DNA of 7,377 nucleotides from an uncultured Holophagaceae bacterium (lineage in GTDB: Bacteria > Acidobacteriota > Holophagae > Holophagales > Holophagaceae): the NCBI GenBank assembly GCA_903890595.1, contig CAITBU010000070.1:1-7377 (forward strand). Reading direction: 5' to 3'. The notes under the pieces are model-generated. The model searched no databases. It was given only the letters and a program-made list of their open reading frames with translations, and had not been told where the DNA came from. Shown one piece after another: positions 6,026 through 7,377 of the stretch. Position numbers and translations under genes: made by a program. Positions within the stretch are counted from its first letter, which is position 1, and each line of letters starts with the position of its first letter.

Positions 6026-6412
6026 ATGCGAATCGCAAAACACGAAGTCGAGGTCCAGCTGGAGATCCCGGGCGCGGTGCTCCGTCAGCAGAGGGGTTTC
6101 GGCAGTGTGAGTGGGTTTGATCAGATCAGCGGCGAGTGCTTCACGCTGTCGGCGGGGGTCGATACCACCCCGCTTTTCCAGGGCTTGGAAGGCAACCTCT
6201 GCCAGTGCCCCCACTGGGGGTTTGTCCTGGCCGGTCAGCTCACCACCACCGATGCTGCCGGCGAGAGCGAGACCGTCCACGCCAACGACCTGTTCTACTG
6301 GCCTTCAGGGCACAACGTGAAGGTCGACGTCGATGCGGAGATCATCATGTTCAGTCCCCAGCGTGAGCACAGCCAGGTGATCCAGCACATGATCGCGAAG
6401 GTGAAGGGATAG
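6026..6412 (+). CDS. Small cupin-domain protein
   Basis: This 128-residue protein is a single-domain cupin-like protein with no signal peptide or membrane segment, so cytoplasmic. The core is CQCPHWGFVLAGQL (59-72), corresponding to cupin motif 1 but with one histidine (H63) instead of HxH, then ETVHANDLFYWPSGH (82-96), ending the second motif with H96. The CPHWG-V-L-G and PPGH-like pattern occurs in a widespread group of uncharacterised cupins; no enzymatic activity can be named. C59 and C61 next to H63 might join in metal binding. It is the first gene behind a strong -35 promoter and NemR-like operator, 71 bases ahead of the repressor gene, and is therefore the probable regulated output of the module. 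A role in handling reactive electrophiles or oxidants is only inferred from that regulator. Confidence 0.8.
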   Translation: MRIAKHEVEVQLEIPGAVLRQQRGFGSVSGFDQISGECFTLSAGVDTTPLFQGLEGNLCQCPHWGFVLAGQLTTTDAAGESETVHANDLFYWPSGHNVKVDVDAEIIMFSPQREHSQVIQHMIAKVKG

Positions 6413-6483
6413 CCTGGGCGGCAAGAAGGTGCGGTGCCGTTGCTGGACGGTCGTAGCGTCCCAATGCGAGACTCGAAACACCC

Positions 6484-7062
6484 ATGACACATTCAACAAA
6501 ACAGCGACTGCTCAATGCGGGCATTCCCCTGCTCCTGAAGCAGGGCTACAACAACCTGGGCATCCAGGCCCTGCTGGCCGCTACTGGCACACCGAAGGGC
6601 TCCTTCTACCATCACTTCAAGGACAAGGAAGACTTCGCCCTCCAGGTGATCGACCAGTACATGGGGGGGGTGCATGCGGGTCTTGATGCCTGCCTCGGTG
6701 ACAAGGAGCGCCCCCCCCTTGCGCGGGTCCGCCACTTTTTCGAGATGACCCAAGCGCACTATCTCAGCGAAGGCTACATGGGCTGCCTGCTTGGTGGCCT
6801 CGGGCAGGAGCTGTCTGGCATCAGCGATCTGTTCCGGAGCAAGATCGATGGGTGCTTCTCTGAAATCGCCCGCCGGATGGCCGCCTGCCTCGAAGAGGCC
6901 AGGCAGTGCGGCGACCTTCCCGCTGATTCAGACGTTGCCCAGTTGGCGTGCCTGCTGGTGGACTGCTGGGAAGGTGCTGCGCTCCGCAGCCGGCTGCAGC
7001 GGGATGCCTCCCCACTGAACGCCATGCTCGACTTCTACTTCCGTTCGGCAGCCGGCCGCTGA
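6484..7062 (+). CDS. TetR-family transcriptional repressor, NemR/AcuR-like
   Basis: This 192-residue protein has an N-terminal helix-turn-helix: LGIQALLAATGTPKGSFYHH (25-44) followed by FKDKEDF, the typical TetR DNA-recognition region. The C-terminal half contains GYMGCLLGGLGQELSG (97-112), matching the GC-L-L segment of NemR-like repressors; C101 falls where NemR has its reactive C106. Seven cysteines are present (70, 101, 124, 135, 142, 156, 161). NemR in E. coli senses electrophiles and hypochlorite and controls reductase and glyoxalase genes. The ATG at 6484 is the only usable start, because an in-frame TAG lies at 6454-6456 with no start between; no clear Shine-Dalgarno precedes it, hinting at coupling with the cupin gene or weak translation. 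It most likely represses its own operon through the palindrome at 5971-5986. The inducer is unknown. Confidence 0.88.
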   Translation: MTHSTKQRLLNAGIPLLLKQGYNNLGIQALLAATGTPKGSFYHHFKDKEDFALQVIDQYMGGVHAGLDACLGDKERPPLARVRHFFEMTQAHYLSEGYMGCLLGGLGQELSGISDLFRSKIDGCFSEIARRMAACLEEARQCGDLPADSDVAQLACLLVDCWEGAALRSRLQRDASPLNAMLDFYFRSAAGR

Positions 7063-7138
7063 CGCGTGGCGAGAGGCGCTGGGCTACTGCACCGTCGTAC
7101 GCCGATGGAGCGCCCCTTTTCCGGAGGCTGGCCAAACA

Positions 7139-7219
7139 TCACAGCGCGGTGAGCGGGATCCTGCGTCCGGCGCCGAAGGCTTTGGGGCTCACCTTGAAGG
7201 CGAAGGGCAGCTGGCGGCG
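7139..7219 (-). repeat. Right copy of the 81-bp nadE 3'-end direct repeat
   Basis: This is the in-gene copy of the repeat whose left partner lies at 5761-5841, in the same orientation and offset by 1378 bases. It comprises the last 26 codons and the stop of nadE. Two silent differences separate the copies. Confidence 0.9.
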
Positions 7220-7377
7220 CTTGAACTCGGTGCGGCGCAGCAGGCCCAGGATGCGTGGCAGGGCGGCGCGGGCCTGCTCGAGGGCGGCGCCCTCCAGCAG
7301 CAGGGCCAGGTCCTCGGCCAGACCCTCCTCGGGGCGCTGAGCCTCCAGGGCCGCGCCCAGGATGGCGTCCAGCTGGA
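7139..7377 (-). CDS. nadE: Glutamine-dependent NAD+ synthetase, C-terminal part (runs off window)
   Basis: The minus strand is open from the window edge to a TGA at 7141-7139, giving 78 complete codons. The end reads LLRRTEFKRRQLPFAFKVSP followed by KAFGAGRRIPLTAL. The EFKRRQ-P-KVS-KAFG-GRR-P signature is characteristic of the C-terminus of NadE, which makes NAD+ from nicotinate adenine dinucleotide, ATP and glutamine- or ammonia-derived nitrogen in the cytoplasm. The N-terminal glutaminase and the ATP-binding domain lie outside the window, so whether it is the long glutamine-dependent form is inferred from the tail. The gene converges on the TetR gene 76 bases away. Its last 81 bases are duplicated on the far side of the cupin/TetR module, so its present 3' end may have been supplied by the inserted element. 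Confidence 0.85.
   Translation of the reverse strand, partial: QLDAILGAALEAQRPEEGLAEDLALLLEGAALEQARAALPRILGLLRRTEFKRRQLPFAFKVSPKAFGAGRRIPLTAL

Larger units (their letters stand above)
5761..7138. mobile_element. Candidate 1.38-kb island inserted at the 3' end of nadE
   Basis: The unit between the start of the left nadE copy and the start of the right copy is 1378 bp. It contains the remnant, about 100 bases of filler, a promoter with operator, a cupin gene and a TetR-like repressor gene. Direct repeats made of a gene's own 3' end are the usual footprint of site-specific integration, in which the incoming attachment site rebuilds the gene. The cargo looks visibly less GC-rich than mutS2. No integrase, transposase or terminal inverted repeat is present, so the mechanism is inference; homologous recombination between nadE-linked segments is the main alternative. 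Confidence 0.5.

Noticed and set aside
7075..7124. Terminator after the TetR gene (GGCGCT...AGCGCC then CCTTTT)
   Set aside because: Only 6 bp with a loop near 30 bases; too weak to call.

Overview
The window is high-GC bacterial DNA. It reads as core housekeeping sequence at both ends with a small accessory insertion near the right end. The MutS2 protein style, the rpsU-mutS2 neighbourhood, the chemoreceptor and the DUF2202 lipoprotein suggest a free-living Gram-negative bacterium, possibly Acidobacteriota of the Holophaga/Geothrix type. That placement is my inference from protein style, not from a search.

Layout, left to right. Positions 1-120 are the 3' end of rpsU (ribosomal protein S21), closed by a strong intrinsic terminator. 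Positions 205-2625 hold mutS2, a complete MutS2 ATPase with a C-terminal Smr domain. Convergent to it, at 2681-3367 on the minus strand, is a ferritin-like DUF2202 lipoprotein. After a 446-base divergent intergenic region comes a complete methyl-accepting chemotaxis protein (3814-5367). A 13-bp hairpin separates it from a minus-strand tRNA-Leu(CAA) at 5427-5510. Next is a repeat-rich, non-coding stretch (about 5511-5760).

The most notable structure lies at 5761-7219. The window ends inside nadE (glutamine-dependent NAD+ synthetase, minus strand, stop at 7139-7141). The last 26 codons plus the stop of nadE are repeated at 5761-5841: 81 bp, 79 of 81 identical, with both differences synonymous. 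Between the two copies sits a compact, less GC-rich module: a promoter, a NemR-box-like operator, a small cupin gene and a TetR/NemR-like repressor gene. This is the geometry expected when a small element integrates at the 3' end of a gene and rebuilds that end. The unit is only 1378 bp and contains no recombinase.

How the genes may work together: the cupin and repressor probably form one transcription unit. The operator, just downstream of the promoter -10, would let the TetR-like protein repress its own operon, and a cysteine aligned with the redox-sensing region of NemR hints at de-repression by electrophiles or oxidants. The other genes look independently transcribed.
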